The notes below the pieces were generated by a model. That model was not told where the DNA came from, ran no database searches, and saw only the letters and a program-made list of their open reading frames with translations. From positions 1-15,983 of the forward strand of contig JAHIKV010000215.1 of the NCBI GenBank assembly GCA_018897395.1: a stretch of DNA of 15,983 bases, given 5' to 3'. Positions within the stretch are counted from its first letter, which is position 1; every line of letters begins with the position of its first letter. Positions 7,501 to 13,583 of this stretch are shown here, piece after piece. Both the position numbers and the translations under genes were made by a program. Origin of the DNA: Planctomycetota bacterium (lineage in GTDB: Bacteria > Planctomycetota > Planctomycetia > Pirellulales > Thermoguttaceae).

Positions 7501-8945
7501 ACGCGGCGGCCCAACTTCGGCTGGCCGGGTATCTGCTGCGAACCAGCGCCGACGAGGACCGCTCGGAGCCGGAGCAATTGCTCCGCGGCGTGCTCGAGCG
7601 TTGGCCCGATTCCAGCCCCGCGCGATGGATGCTGGCCGAGTTGCTGGTGGAGCGCGGCGGCGAGCAGCAGTGGCGGGAAGCGCAGCGCCTGGTAGAGGAG
7701 GCGGGCAAGGACCGCACCGTGCCGGAGGTCGGCCGCCGTGTGCAGGCGATGTTGTTGACGCGACGCGGCGGAAAAGAAAATCTCGCCAAGGCAAGGCAAA
7801 TCCTCGAGGAATTGGTCGTGAGCGCCAAGAAAGCCGTCGCCTCGGATCGGCAGTGGCTGGCCCGACTTTACGAGGTCGACGGCAAGGTGGAATCGGCCCG
7901 CCGGCAGTACTTGAAATTGGTGACGCGCGAGAACCCGAGCGCCGCCCACTTGGCTTCCTACGTCGAGTTGCTCCTGCGCCACGATCTGTTCGACGAGGCC
8001 GATCCGTGGCTGAAAAAACTGGAGGCGCTCTTACCCGACGAGTTGGGCACGGCGGCGTTGCGGGCCCGCTGGCTCCGCGGCAAAGGCCAATCCGCGAAAA
8101 TCGAACCCCTGGTGGAAGCCCTGGCCGAGAAACTCTTGAAAGACTTGGCAAAGAACAAACCACGGGAGGCGGAGTTCTCCCTGAGGGTGGGCAATCTGTA
8201 CTCCACGGTGGACCGGAATCAGGCGGCGGAGCGATGGTATCGCCGGCTGGTCGCGCTGGCGCCGGAACGATACGAACCGCTGGCAAGTGCGCTGGCGCGG
8301 CAAGGTCGGATGCGGGAGGCCGTCGAACTTTGCCGCAGCGAGGCAATATCCGACGCCTCCACGCGGCCTGCCCTGATCTTGGCGGTGGTGCTGCTGATGG
8401 GCAAGCCATCCGCGGAAGATTTCCAGCTCGCCGAGCCGATGTTGGCCAAAGCCGCCGCGGACCACAAAGACGACGCGGACCTGCTGTCGGCCTTGGCCGG
8501 CGTCCGAGTGGTCCAGCAGCGGCTCGATGAGGCGACCGGCTTGTTCCGGCGGGTCCTGACGCTGAAACCAACGGACGTCGCCGCGTTGAACAACCTGGCG
8601 ACCTTGCTGGCGGAGCAACCCGGCAAGAGACAGGAAGCGATCGAATACATCGAGCGCGCGATACGGATTGTCGGGCCGCAACCGGGATTGCTGGACACCA
8701 AGGGAATGATCCTTGTGTTCGAGGACAAGCCGGACGAGGCCGTGCCGCTGTTGGAGGAGGCGGCCGCGACGCCCCAGGCCGATCCGCGGTACCATTTTCA
8801 TCTCGCGGTGGCTTACGATCGGGTCGGAGAGGCCGAGAAGGCCCGCGCCGCCTTCCTCGCCGCCCGCAAGGGAAATCTGACTCGCCAGGTGCTGACGCCG
8901 TTGGACCGGCGGATGTTGGCCGATTTGGAAAAGAAGTTTGACTGA
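4500..8945 (+). CDS. Giant membrane-anchored TPR protein of the exosortase locus
   Basis: A 1481-residue protein with a short basic N-terminus, one membrane helix (about 31-51) and then almost entirely helical tetratricopeptide-type repeats to the end. Clear TPR-like units include the stretch around PEDPIAHLWLGQMLLAGDKI and another near LNNLATLLAEQPGKRQEAIE. It lacks a lipobox, unlike the PrsT-type TPR lipoproteins of proteobacterial PEP-CTERM loci, but occupies a comparable position. A scaffold organising the polysaccharide export or exosortase machinery is likely by analogy. The open frame extends upstream to 4104 inside the kinase gene, but ATG 4500 is chosen because AGGAG at 4491-4495 precedes it, it is coupled to the kinase stop, and upstream codons overlap the kinase domain. 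No enzyme motif is visible. Confidence 0.9.
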   Translation: MEHPSDTNQSPPAARRPAARSKTMRILNTRLLVKTLIAAAVIGSAAYFWYAVQVKWTAEAMLERAEKLVEEKDDASAAQYYFQYLKLRPDDAGVQVLLAETFDRAVKDAPSKVQAVEYYYQAIGAAPADKRRPLHRRLAELLIELRRFVPAEEEARELLELDRNDPQGWRLLALALYGQSRGGSMGRDRDPVLVSEALQRARELNPGDTEIAGILADVYRHQPQLLDEEQQGLSDAERRKLADQVVDDMVAAGPDDAKALLARYRYRTRYRLPGAKDDLAAALGRNPDDLEVVLQAAHQARRDAESAEREGGAAKDVEAYFEQARKHYEHAIEISPSEEPAYLWLGELYARQDKPDLAVETWRRGLEKGNKESIDLNSRLADLLIAQGRLDEADKTLGGLERTTERIGPMLPPPAKLALKRSNDSLRAKWLVRKGRYLEAIPLLRRVAVGRQSAAAEVARSLQAWQWLGIAYSAIGQWDQAALAYEQAAALGPKMVSPRLQAAAAWAMAGRPDAAETCYEQALSLDAAPETWIALARARFQREVRAPRAARNWDSFDKALVEAKKSHEEKPFADAWRLKLLEADYLVASGRQREQPDQAIRDAVELCRAAEREYPDAAGLWQALVAAYERLEQPADADRVLKRLEGIKGQAGVACLLRARLQAGREQYERARKTLTAGLETLPDEMRPALRRELVRIALREGRPDQMREQLLGLHRREPTNLEPVIRLVELAFESGKLPEIERWEKELRKLEGPDGLFWRFYQARRLLAEASGPDDAKLTQASKLQAFIQNQRPAWPKAYLLLGLLSEARGKFEPAAEAYQEAVRLGERLPLAYQRLVSLLLQMDRVDEADHYLLLMQDQIAPSEALSSLEMVVAARRGQIDRALETARRGVQQRPEDPIAHLWLGQMLLAGDKIEDAETTLKKAVELAPGDTRTLGGLFGFYIRTNRPTRARETLQEIIENEKLSEAQRASILARGYELLGDREQAKANYRKAARLEADDAAAQLRLAGYLLRTSADEDRSEPEQLLRGVLERWPDSSPARWMLAELLVERGGEQQWREAQRLVEEAGKDRTVPEVGRRVQAMLLTRRGGKENLAKARQILEELVVSAKKAVASDRQWLARLYEVDGKVESARRQYLKLVTRENPSAAHLASYVELLLRHDLFDEADPWLKKLEALLPDELGTAALRARWLRGKGQSAKIEPLVEALAEKLLKDLAKNKPREAEFSLRVGNLYSTVDRNQAAERWYRRLVALAPERYEPLASALARQGRMREAVELCRSEAISDASTRPALILAVVLLMGKPSAEDFQLAEPMLAKAAADHKDDADLLSALAGVRVVQQRLDEATGLFRRVLTLKPTDVAALNNLATLLAEQPGKRQEAIEYIERAIRIVGPQPGLLDTKGMILVFEDKPDEAVPLLEEAAATPQADPRYHFHLAVAYDRVGEAEKARAAFLAARKGNLTRQVLTPLDRRMLADLEKKFD

Positions 8946-8946
8946 C

Positions 8947-9612
8947 ATGAAACGTCGTTGGTTCTTGCCGGGAATCGTTCTGGTCGCCGCCGTGACGATC
9001 CTTTCCGGCGTCCTCCAGGGACGCATGCGCAATCGCTGGGGACCGTCGCCCGATACACTCTCTGCCGCCAACAAGCTGGCGGAGATGCCGTCTCAGTTTG
9101 GGGACTGGCGTTTACAATCGTCCGGAGAGTTGGGCGAGACGGCGTCGAACATGCTGGAGTGCGCGGGGTACATTGTCCGCAATTACGAGAACCAGGCAAC
9201 CGGCGACGTCGTTGGCTTAACACTCCTGCTCGGGCCCCCGGGGCCGATCTCGGTTCACATCCCCGAAGTGTGTTTCGGCACCAGAAACTACAAGAGCCTT
9301 GGTGAACGAAAGCGGGCGGCAGTCCCCCGCGAGGGAGGATCGGACGACGAATTTTGGACCCTGGACTACAAAGCCAACAACCTCCGTGGGGATTTGCTCC
9401 GGGTGTACTACGCGTGGACCACCGGCGACCGCTGGTCGGCCGTGAACGATCCTCGCTTCAAGTTCGCCGGGCAACCATATCTGTACAAGATTCAGCTTTC
9501 CTGTCGACTACAGCCGGGGGCAAACGTGCAGTCCTACGATCCCTGCCGCGAGTTCCTCGAAGAATTCCTGCCGGCGGCCGGGAAGTGCTTGATCGAGCCT
9601 TCGAGTAACTAA
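8947..9612 (+). CDS. epsI: Exosortase-associated protein EpsI
   Basis: A 221-residue protein of the EpsI (DUF3485) family, which accompanies exosortases and is thought to act on the outer face of the inner membrane in polysaccharide or protein sorting. Its biochemical role is not settled. One N-terminal membrane helix (about 6-25) precedes the domain. The conserved motif appears as VHIPEVCF with His104 and Cys109, matching the family's HxPEVC signature. FGDW (51-54) and the DLLRVYYAW stretch are also typical. ATG 8947 starts one base after the TPR gene's stop (8943-8945). A TTG at 8938 is possible but overlaps it. The ribosome site is weak (AAGAAG), so coupling to the upstream gene is likely. 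Length is normal for the family. Confidence 0.9.
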   Translation: MKRRWFLPGIVLVAAVTILSGVLQGRMRNRWGPSPDTLSAANKLAEMPSQFGDWRLQSSGELGETASNMLECAGYIVRNYENQATGDVVGLTLLLGPPGPISVHIPEVCFGTRNYKSLGERKRAAVPREGGSDDEFWTLDYKANNLRGDLLRVYYAWTTGDRWSAVNDPRFKFAGQPYLYKIQLSCRLQPGANVQSYDPCREFLEEFLPAAGKCLIEPSSN

Positions 9613-9658
9613 CACACAGTATGCAGTCCACCAAGGTCATCATTGCGAGAGCACCATC

Positions 9659-10567
9659 ATGTCGGTCACAAACAGTAGCACAATCGCTCGGAAACCCCAC
9701 CACACCGTTGCCGCGCCCGCTTGGCGAGTGCCGGCGGCTGATCTTCTGCGTCCTCCGGCATACTTTCGCTGGAAGGTAATTCTCGACCGCACGCTAGCGG
9801 CCTTGCTGCTGGCGCCGGGGCTGCCGATGATCGCTCTGATGGTTCTACTGGTCCGTTTGACTTCGCGAGGCCCGGGCATCTTCCGTCAGGTTCGCGTCGG
9901 CCAGCGCGGCCGAAAGTTCACGATCCACAAGATTCGAACGATGAGACACGACGCCGAGGCCGCCAGCGGCCCGGTGTGGACCCAGGCGCGCGATCCGCGG
10001 ATCACACTGGTCGGTAGAGTGCTTCGCAAGTTCCATCTGGATGAGCTGCCCCAACTTCTGAACGTGCTGAAAGGGGAGATGTCGCTGATCGGGCCGCGCC
10101 CCGAGCGGCCGGAGTTCGTCCACGTGTTGGCCGAGGCGATTCCGGGCTATCTGAACCGGCTTGCCGTGCCGCCGGGCGTCACGGGTCTGGCACAAGTCAA
10201 TCTTCCTCCGGACACCGATCTGGATAGCGTGCGCCGCAAATTGGCGCTGGATTGCGAGTACATCCGTCGGGCCGGGCCGTGGCTCGATATTCGCCTCTTC
10301 TCGGGTACTTTGCTGCGGATATTCAAAGTGCCCGAACGCTGGCTGCTGCCCGTTCTCGGCCTTCGCAGAAAGGTGACGATCCCGGCAATTCCAGAGGGTG
10401 TGTCGTCCGGCGAAAACGGCAACGGCTCGGATCATGCCCCGGCCACGCCGACGAGCGTCCTCATTCAGGCCGCCGGCGATCCGGCCAAGGGCGACGGCGA
10501 CCCTTCCAGCCACCGCCATCGCCGGAGCAAGCATCTCCGCGGCTACGGCTCTGTTAAGCCCAGGTGA
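9659..10567 (+). CDS. Bacterial sugar transferase (priming phosphoglycosyl transferase)
   Basis: A 302-residue monotopic phosphoglycosyl transferase (PF02397 type, PglC/WcaJ-like). It transfers a sugar phosphate to undecaprenyl phosphate, the first step of repeat-unit assembly. A hydrophobic N-terminal segment (about 40-62) is the probable re-entrant helix. IHKIRTM, the catalytic Asp128-Glu129 in LDELPQLLNVLKGEMSLIGP, RPERPEF and PPGVTGLAQV follow in family order. It has only the short catalytic core, without the extra membrane helices of WbaP-type enzymes. After about residue 245 comes a roughly 55-residue Gly/Asp/Ser/His/Arg-rich tail not typical of the family. It lies 46 bases after EpsI in the same direction. 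The sugar cannot be read from sequence. Confidence 0.92.
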   Translation: MSVTNSSTIARKPHHTVAAPAWRVPAADLLRPPAYFRWKVILDRTLAALLLAPGLPMIALMVLLVRLTSRGPGIFRQVRVGQRGRKFTIHKIRTMRHDAEAASGPVWTQARDPRITLVGRVLRKFHLDELPQLLNVLKGEMSLIGPRPERPEFVHVLAEAIPGYLNRLAVPPGVTGLAQVNLPPDTDLDSVRRKLALDCEYIRRAGPWLDIRLFSGTLLRIFKVPERWLLPVLGLRRKVTIPAIPEGVSSGENGNGSDHAPATPTSVLIQAAGDPAKGDGDPSSHRHRRSKHLRGYGSVKPR

Positions 10568-10581
10568 AGGCGGACTCGGAG

Positions 10582-10772
10582 ATGCTCAACGTCTTTACGG
10601 TCGATGTCGAGGACTACTTTGGCTACTGGCGCCGCCTGGTCTACCAACAGACGCCGGAAGAGTTCCGCACCGACCTGCGGCGGTCGCGCGCGACGTGCTG
10701 CAAGAGACCCTTGGCCGGCCGGTGACCGCGCACCGGGCCGCCAGCTTCTCAATCACCAGGCAATCGCTTTGG
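10582..10772 (+). pseudogene. Remnant of XrtA-type polysaccharide deacetylase
   Basis: ATG 10582 starts MLNVFTVDVEDYF, the typical N-terminus of the exosortase-associated polysaccharide deacetylase family. It then jumps directly to GYWRRLVYQQTPEEFRTDLR, a stretch normally some 50-60 residues later, so an in-frame internal deletion at about 10620/10621 removed part of the catalytic domain. The frame then breaks: around 10685-10692 a GCGCGCG run shifts it by +2, giving a stop at 10723-10725. The lost sequence continues in another frame as RDVLQETLGRPVTAHRA and SFSITRQSLW up to 10772. There homology stops at a repeat element and the remainder of the gene is absent. It lies 14 bases after the sugar transferase, a normal operon position. 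A functional product is very unlikely. Confidence 0.88.
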
Positions 10773-10773
10773 G

Positions 10774-10891
10774 GCGAAGAAAAGGTGTCAGGCGAAGAAA
10801 AGGTGAGCGAAGAAAAGGTGTCAGAACTATTTTTGGCGGGTGAGCGTTTCTCCAACAGCTAATTTCCCGAAAAATAGTTCTGACACCTTTT
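10774..10891. repeat. AAAAGGTGTCAG repeat element with 22-bp inverted repeat
   Basis: Three copies of GCGAAGAAAAGGTG occur at 10774-10787, 10792-10805 and 10807-10820. The last runs into a 22-base arm at 10813-10834 (AAAAGGTGTCAGAACTATTT plus two T), exactly inverted at 10870-10891 across a 35-base loop. The element begins where deacetylase homology ends and finishes 14 bases before the convergent protease stop. As a hairpin ending in a T run (10888-10892) it could also serve as a bidirectional terminator. Confidence 0.85.
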
Positions 10892-10904
10892 TCCCCTCAA
10901 GCTC

Positions 10905-12803
10905 TCACTTATATCCCGGCAGGGCGAGGATGCGCTTCAGCAGCGGCGCGCGCTGGCGAGACAAACGGGCGTCGGGAGGATAGCCGTAGCTGCCCACGAA
11001 CTCGTTCCAGCCGATCCCTTCTTTCAATCCGCCCACCTCGGGCAGGAAATCCCCAACGGAAAAACTATCTTCCAGGCGGGATAGAGGTATCTTGCCTTTG
11101 CCGACGGCAACGGCAAACACGACGCCGGCCAGGTCGGCCGACAGATCGGCGAAGCTGAACCCGCTGCCGCCGCGCGCGTCGGCCAGTTCCTTGAGGATTC
11201 CGGCCCCTTCGGCGCCCCGAGGGCCGACGAGAACCACCAGAGCGGCAGAGACCGCGAAATGCCGGAGCAAGTCGCGGCGGGCGTGCATGGTGGGGGCGCC
11301 GAGCACCGCCAGCCGCGCCGCCCGTTCGGAGGCCGACTCGAGCTGCGCCACGGAAGGGGACAGGTCCATGTCTTCGGCCCATCGTCTGTCCGCAAAAGGG
11401 GTTTCCCCGCCGAAAAATGGACCAGTCCCCGACTGGTCCGGCAGCGGCGAGTCGTCCAGGGCCACTCCCAACCCCAGCAGAAATGCCGCTCCGGCAACCT
11501 CTCGGGGAAGTCGCCGGGCAGCGGCGGCAGCCTGACGGACGTAGTGTTCGGTTAGCTCGTCCCCGTCCAGTCGGACCTGGCGCTCGGGATCCAGGATGTC
11601 CTCACCCCCTGTCCCTCCCTCAATGGGAGAGGGGAGCTTCTCGGGCAACTGCCGGTTCTTCTGGGCGGCCTCGGTCACTGCCCGCACCACGGTCCGCGCG
11701 CCGGCGATCACGGCTTGGCGACGTTCGGGCGGCTCCCCGGCCAATCCCAGCGACTGATCGATCATGGCCAGGTATTTCGGCGCCGCCGAATCGCCCGGCA
11801 TCGCGGCGGCGAGCGAGCGGTACACCGCCCGCAGGTGGTCCTTGGCGGCAGAGGGAAGCTGGCAAAGGTGCATCAGCGGACGGGTACGGCTGCGAAGTTC
11901 TTCGCCCACCAGGAACAGGACGAGCGTGTTCGGGGCGTCGAACCCGATGCGGAAGGCGCGGGCCCGCGATTGCCGGTCGCCGACATCGGGCCGCATTACG
12001 GACTGGTGCTCGGGCGAATGTACCGCGCCGAGGAAATGCCCCAACTCGTGTACCAGCATCTCGAGCCGCTCCGGCTCGGCGACCTGGCGGCCCCACTCGC
12101 GGATCAAGATGTGCGAGTGGAACGGGCCCCGCGTCCCGCCCATGCGTTTCTCTTCTCGCAACGTCTGGTACTGGCCGGTGAAGCCGATCGCCAGCCGCGC
12201 CGGGGCCGGATTGACTTTTCGCTCGAACTCCTCGAAGAGTTGCCGCAGCTCGCGGGCGCCGTCGTTGGAGGTCCAGGCGCCGACCGACACCACCTGGAAG
12301 CGGACCCGGCAATGTCGCTCGATGATCTCGGACGCCTCGGCCATCCGCTCCCGGTATCGCTTCTCCCACACACGCCGCACCGTCGGCTCCTTGTCGTCGA
12401 CCAGAATCTTGACCGGGATGGTACACAAGTCATCCCGCGGGCGGGAAGGCGGTTTCGGCATTGGCCGGTCGGCCGGAAGACCTGGAAGCGGATGTTGGAC
12501 CAGATCGAGCTTATTGCCGTCGGTGTGGAAGTAGTAGATGCCGTTGGCCTGAAGCAGACGCCGGCGCGGCTCGCCACCGGCATTGAAAACAATGGTGACG
12601 GCGGCGGCAACTGGCACCGGAAGCACCTCGCCGCGATCCAAGCCGTGGCGGGTCTGCCGGCCGTCCGGCTGGATGATGGTCAGCGCAACCTTGCCCTCTG
12701 CGCGGTTGGTCAGCACAACAACACCCGCACTGGCCGGCGACCAAAACGCCCCAGCCGCGACGACCAGTCCTATCGTGATCGGCAGCCCGCGGAGCATCAT
12801 CAT
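10905..12803 (-). CDS. Secreted metzincin-type zinc metalloprotease
   Basis: A 632-residue protein with a signal peptide (hydrophobic 8-22, probable cleavage after ASA at 24-26). The zinc motif HELGHFLGAVH (His252, Glu253, His256, His262) fits the metzincin HExxHxxGxxH pattern. SVMRP (Met270) is a plausible Met-turn. Before the motif lies a conserved-looking domain (about 128-250); after it a large helical, Ala-rich C-terminal region (about 300-632) that I do not recognise. Residues 391-403 (PSPIEGGTGGEDI) and the stretch around DQSGTGPFFGG come from short palindromic repeats in the DNA and look like in-frame additions in the C-terminal part. The gene converges on the exosortase locus with the 10774-10891 hairpin between them. 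The substrate is unknown; it need not belong to the polysaccharide pathway. Confidence 0.85.
   Translation of the reverse strand: MMMLRGLPITIGLVVAAGAFWSPASAGVVVLTNRAEGKVALTIIQPDGRQTRHGLDRGEVLPVPVAAAVTIVFNAGGEPRRRLLQANGIYYFHTDGNKLDLVQHPLPGLPADRPMPKPPSRPRDDLCTIPVKILVDDKEPTVRRVWEKRYRERMAEASEIIERHCRVRFQVVSVGAWTSNDGARELRQLFEEFERKVNPAPARLAIGFTGQYQTLREEKRMGGTRGPFHSHILIREWGRQVAEPERLEMLVHELGHFLGAVHSPEHQSVMRPDVGDRQSRARAFRIGFDAPNTLVLFLVGEELRSRTRPLMHLCQLPSAAKDHLRAVYRSLAAAMPGDSAAPKYLAMIDQSLGLAGEPPERRQAVIAGARTVVRAVTEAAQKNRQLPEKLPSPIEGGTGGEDILDPERQVRLDGDELTEHYVRQAAAAARRLPREVAGAAFLLGLGVALDDSPLPDQSGTGPFFGGETPFADRRWAEDMDLSPSVAQLESASERAARLAVLGAPTMHARRDLLRHFAVSAALVVLVGPRGAEGAGILKELADARGGSGFSFADLSADLAGVVFAVAVGKGKIPLSRLEDSFSVGDFLPEVGGLKEGIGWNEFVGSYGYPPDARLSRQRAPLLKRILALPGYK
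11419..11439. repeat. 9-bp stem palindrome inside protease gene
   Basis: GGACCAGTC at 11419-11427 and GACTGGTCC at 11431-11439 are exact inverses around CCC. The sequence is translated in frame as part of DQSGTGPFF. It resembles small dispersed palindromes with an AAAATGG flank that I associate with planctomycete intergenic DNA, but the family match is from memory. Confidence 0.55.
11600..11635. repeat. CCTCACCCCCTGTCCCTCCC-type repeat inside protease gene
   Basis: The segment has an imperfect palindrome, CCCTCCC at 11613-11619 against GGGAGAGGG at 11625-11633, preceded by CCTCACCCCCTG. This is a familiar intergenic repeat type (TCACCC...CTCCC/GGGAGAGGG). Here it is translated in frame as a Gly/Pro-rich patch at about residues 391-403 of the protease. 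Confidence 0.6.
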
Positions 12804-12873
12804 TTCGACCCCGAGATGCGAAGATTCACGTAGCGTTCACGGGGTGTCCCCCTCGACACGCTTGGCGTTCATT

Positions 12874-12990
12874 AGTTTCTGTTGCGGAAAGTAGGGTGGG
12901 TCAAGCGAAGCGCAGCCCCACCACGTTTTTCCCGCTGTTGGTGGGGCTGCGCTTCGCTTGACCCACCCTACACAGGCTTTTCCGCAACAG
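12874..12990. repeat. Large palindromic MITE-like element
   Basis: An inner 33-base arm (12891-12923, starting GTAGGGTGGGTCAAGCGAAG) is exactly inverted at 12939-12971 around a 15-base loop. Outside it CTGTTGCGGAAA (12879-12890) is exactly inverted at 12979-12990, leaving a seven-base bulge (12972-12978). The left edge is the 19-bp repeat also found at 257-275. The GTAGGGTGGGTCAAGCGAAG type is familiar as a dispersed repeat. The element lies about 70 bases upstream of the protease start and abuts the nuclease remnant at 13010. Confidence 0.85.
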
Positions 12991-13009
12991 CAACTCATTA
13001 TACCACACC

Positions 13010-13168
13010 AAGTGGACGCCCGTCGGCGGTTGGCGATTCGGCCTGCGGATCGACCACGTCTTGGCGGCGCCGGGTCTGAAGGCTTGCCGCTGCCGGGTAG
13101 GGCCGGACGTCGGCTCCGACCATCTTCCGCTGTTGGCCGAACTTGCGCTGCCTCCGGCCGGCTCGTGA
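13010..13168 (+). pseudogene. C-terminal stub of endonuclease/exonuclease/phosphatase protein
   Basis: An open frame without a start codon reads KWTPVGGWRFGLRIDHVLAA, then PGLKACRCRVGPDVGSDHLP and LLAELALPPAGS before the stop at 13166-13168. RIDHV followed by GSDHLPL is the characteristic C-terminal signature of the EEP superfamily, whose last Asp-His pair is catalytic. Only about 52 residues survive. Upstream the frame runs into the palindromic element ending at 12990 and has no family sequence. The stub lies between the protease and the small protein and is best read as a gene cut away by a repeat-associated rearrangement. It was missed by start-based gene finding because no ATG, GTG or TTG opens it. 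Confidence 0.8.
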
Positions 13169-13235
13169 CAAGCGACGGTTTCTGGCCTTCCGGCTGGTAC
13201 TGGCCCACACGATCTGGTATGTTCTCACGATTGGT

Positions 13236-13424
13236 ATGATGCACGAAATCGCCAAGCTCATGTTGGAACATGCGGGCACGTTTCTGGAGCGTGCCGAGGC
13301 GATACGAACCGCACTGTCGCTGGGTATGCCCCTTCACGAAATCGAGGAATATCTCGACTGGTTGGATGCGACCAGAGGCCCGATACCCGATTCGCCGGAT
13401 GAAGACTCGAACGCCGAGGATTAG
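13236..13424 (+). CDS. Small acidic helical protein of unknown function
   Basis: A 62-residue protein beginning MMHEIAKLMLEHAGTFLERA, predicted all-helical, with an EIEEYLDWLD segment and an acidic tail (PDEDSNAED). I do not recognise a family. The open frame extends back to 13143, but those codons overlap the nuclease remnant's end and look noncoding, so ATG 13236 or 13239 is preferred. No clear Shine-Dalgarno is visible. An extended -10-like TGGTATGTT at 13215-13223, a dozen bases before the start, could give a very short leader, though no good -35 accompanies it. The composition fits a real gene: hydrophobic residues repeat at helical spacing. It precedes the sigma factor by about 160 bases on the same strand. 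Confidence 0.6.
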   Translation: MMHEIAKLMLEHAGTFLERAEAIRTALSLGMPLHEIEEYLDWLDATRGPIPDSPDEDSNAED

Positions 13425-13530
13425 AGGTTGAATCCCGGAACCGTAAATCATTTATCTGCAAGTGGTTAATACAAGCCGTTCCCCCGCCCTGCCGCGACGT
13501 GCAACCCCCCCAAGAGTTTTATGAAAATGT

Positions 13531-13559
13531 TTGACAGGCTTGTGCCGGCTCGCTAGACT
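13531..13559 (+). promoter_or_regulatory. Sigma70-type promoter before the sigma factor gene
   Basis: A perfect TTGACA (13531-13536) is followed after exactly 17 bases by TAGACT (13554-13559), four of six matches to TATAAT with the key T, A, A and T in place. Transcription would begin near 13566, upstream of all candidate starts of the sigma factor. The surrounding DNA (13500-13560) is locally AT-richer than its neighbours. Confidence 0.65.
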
Positions 13560-13583
13560 TAGAGGTGTGCCGGCCGCCGCCTA

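Noticed and set aside
10398..10862. 154-codon forward open frame as an independent gene
   Set aside because: Its first part shadows the sugar transferase, its middle is the frame-shifted deacetylase remnant, and its end is repeat DNA.
12958..13239. Forward open frame over the nuclease remnant
   Set aside because: It is in a different frame from the recognisable EEP signature and starts inside the palindromic repeat.
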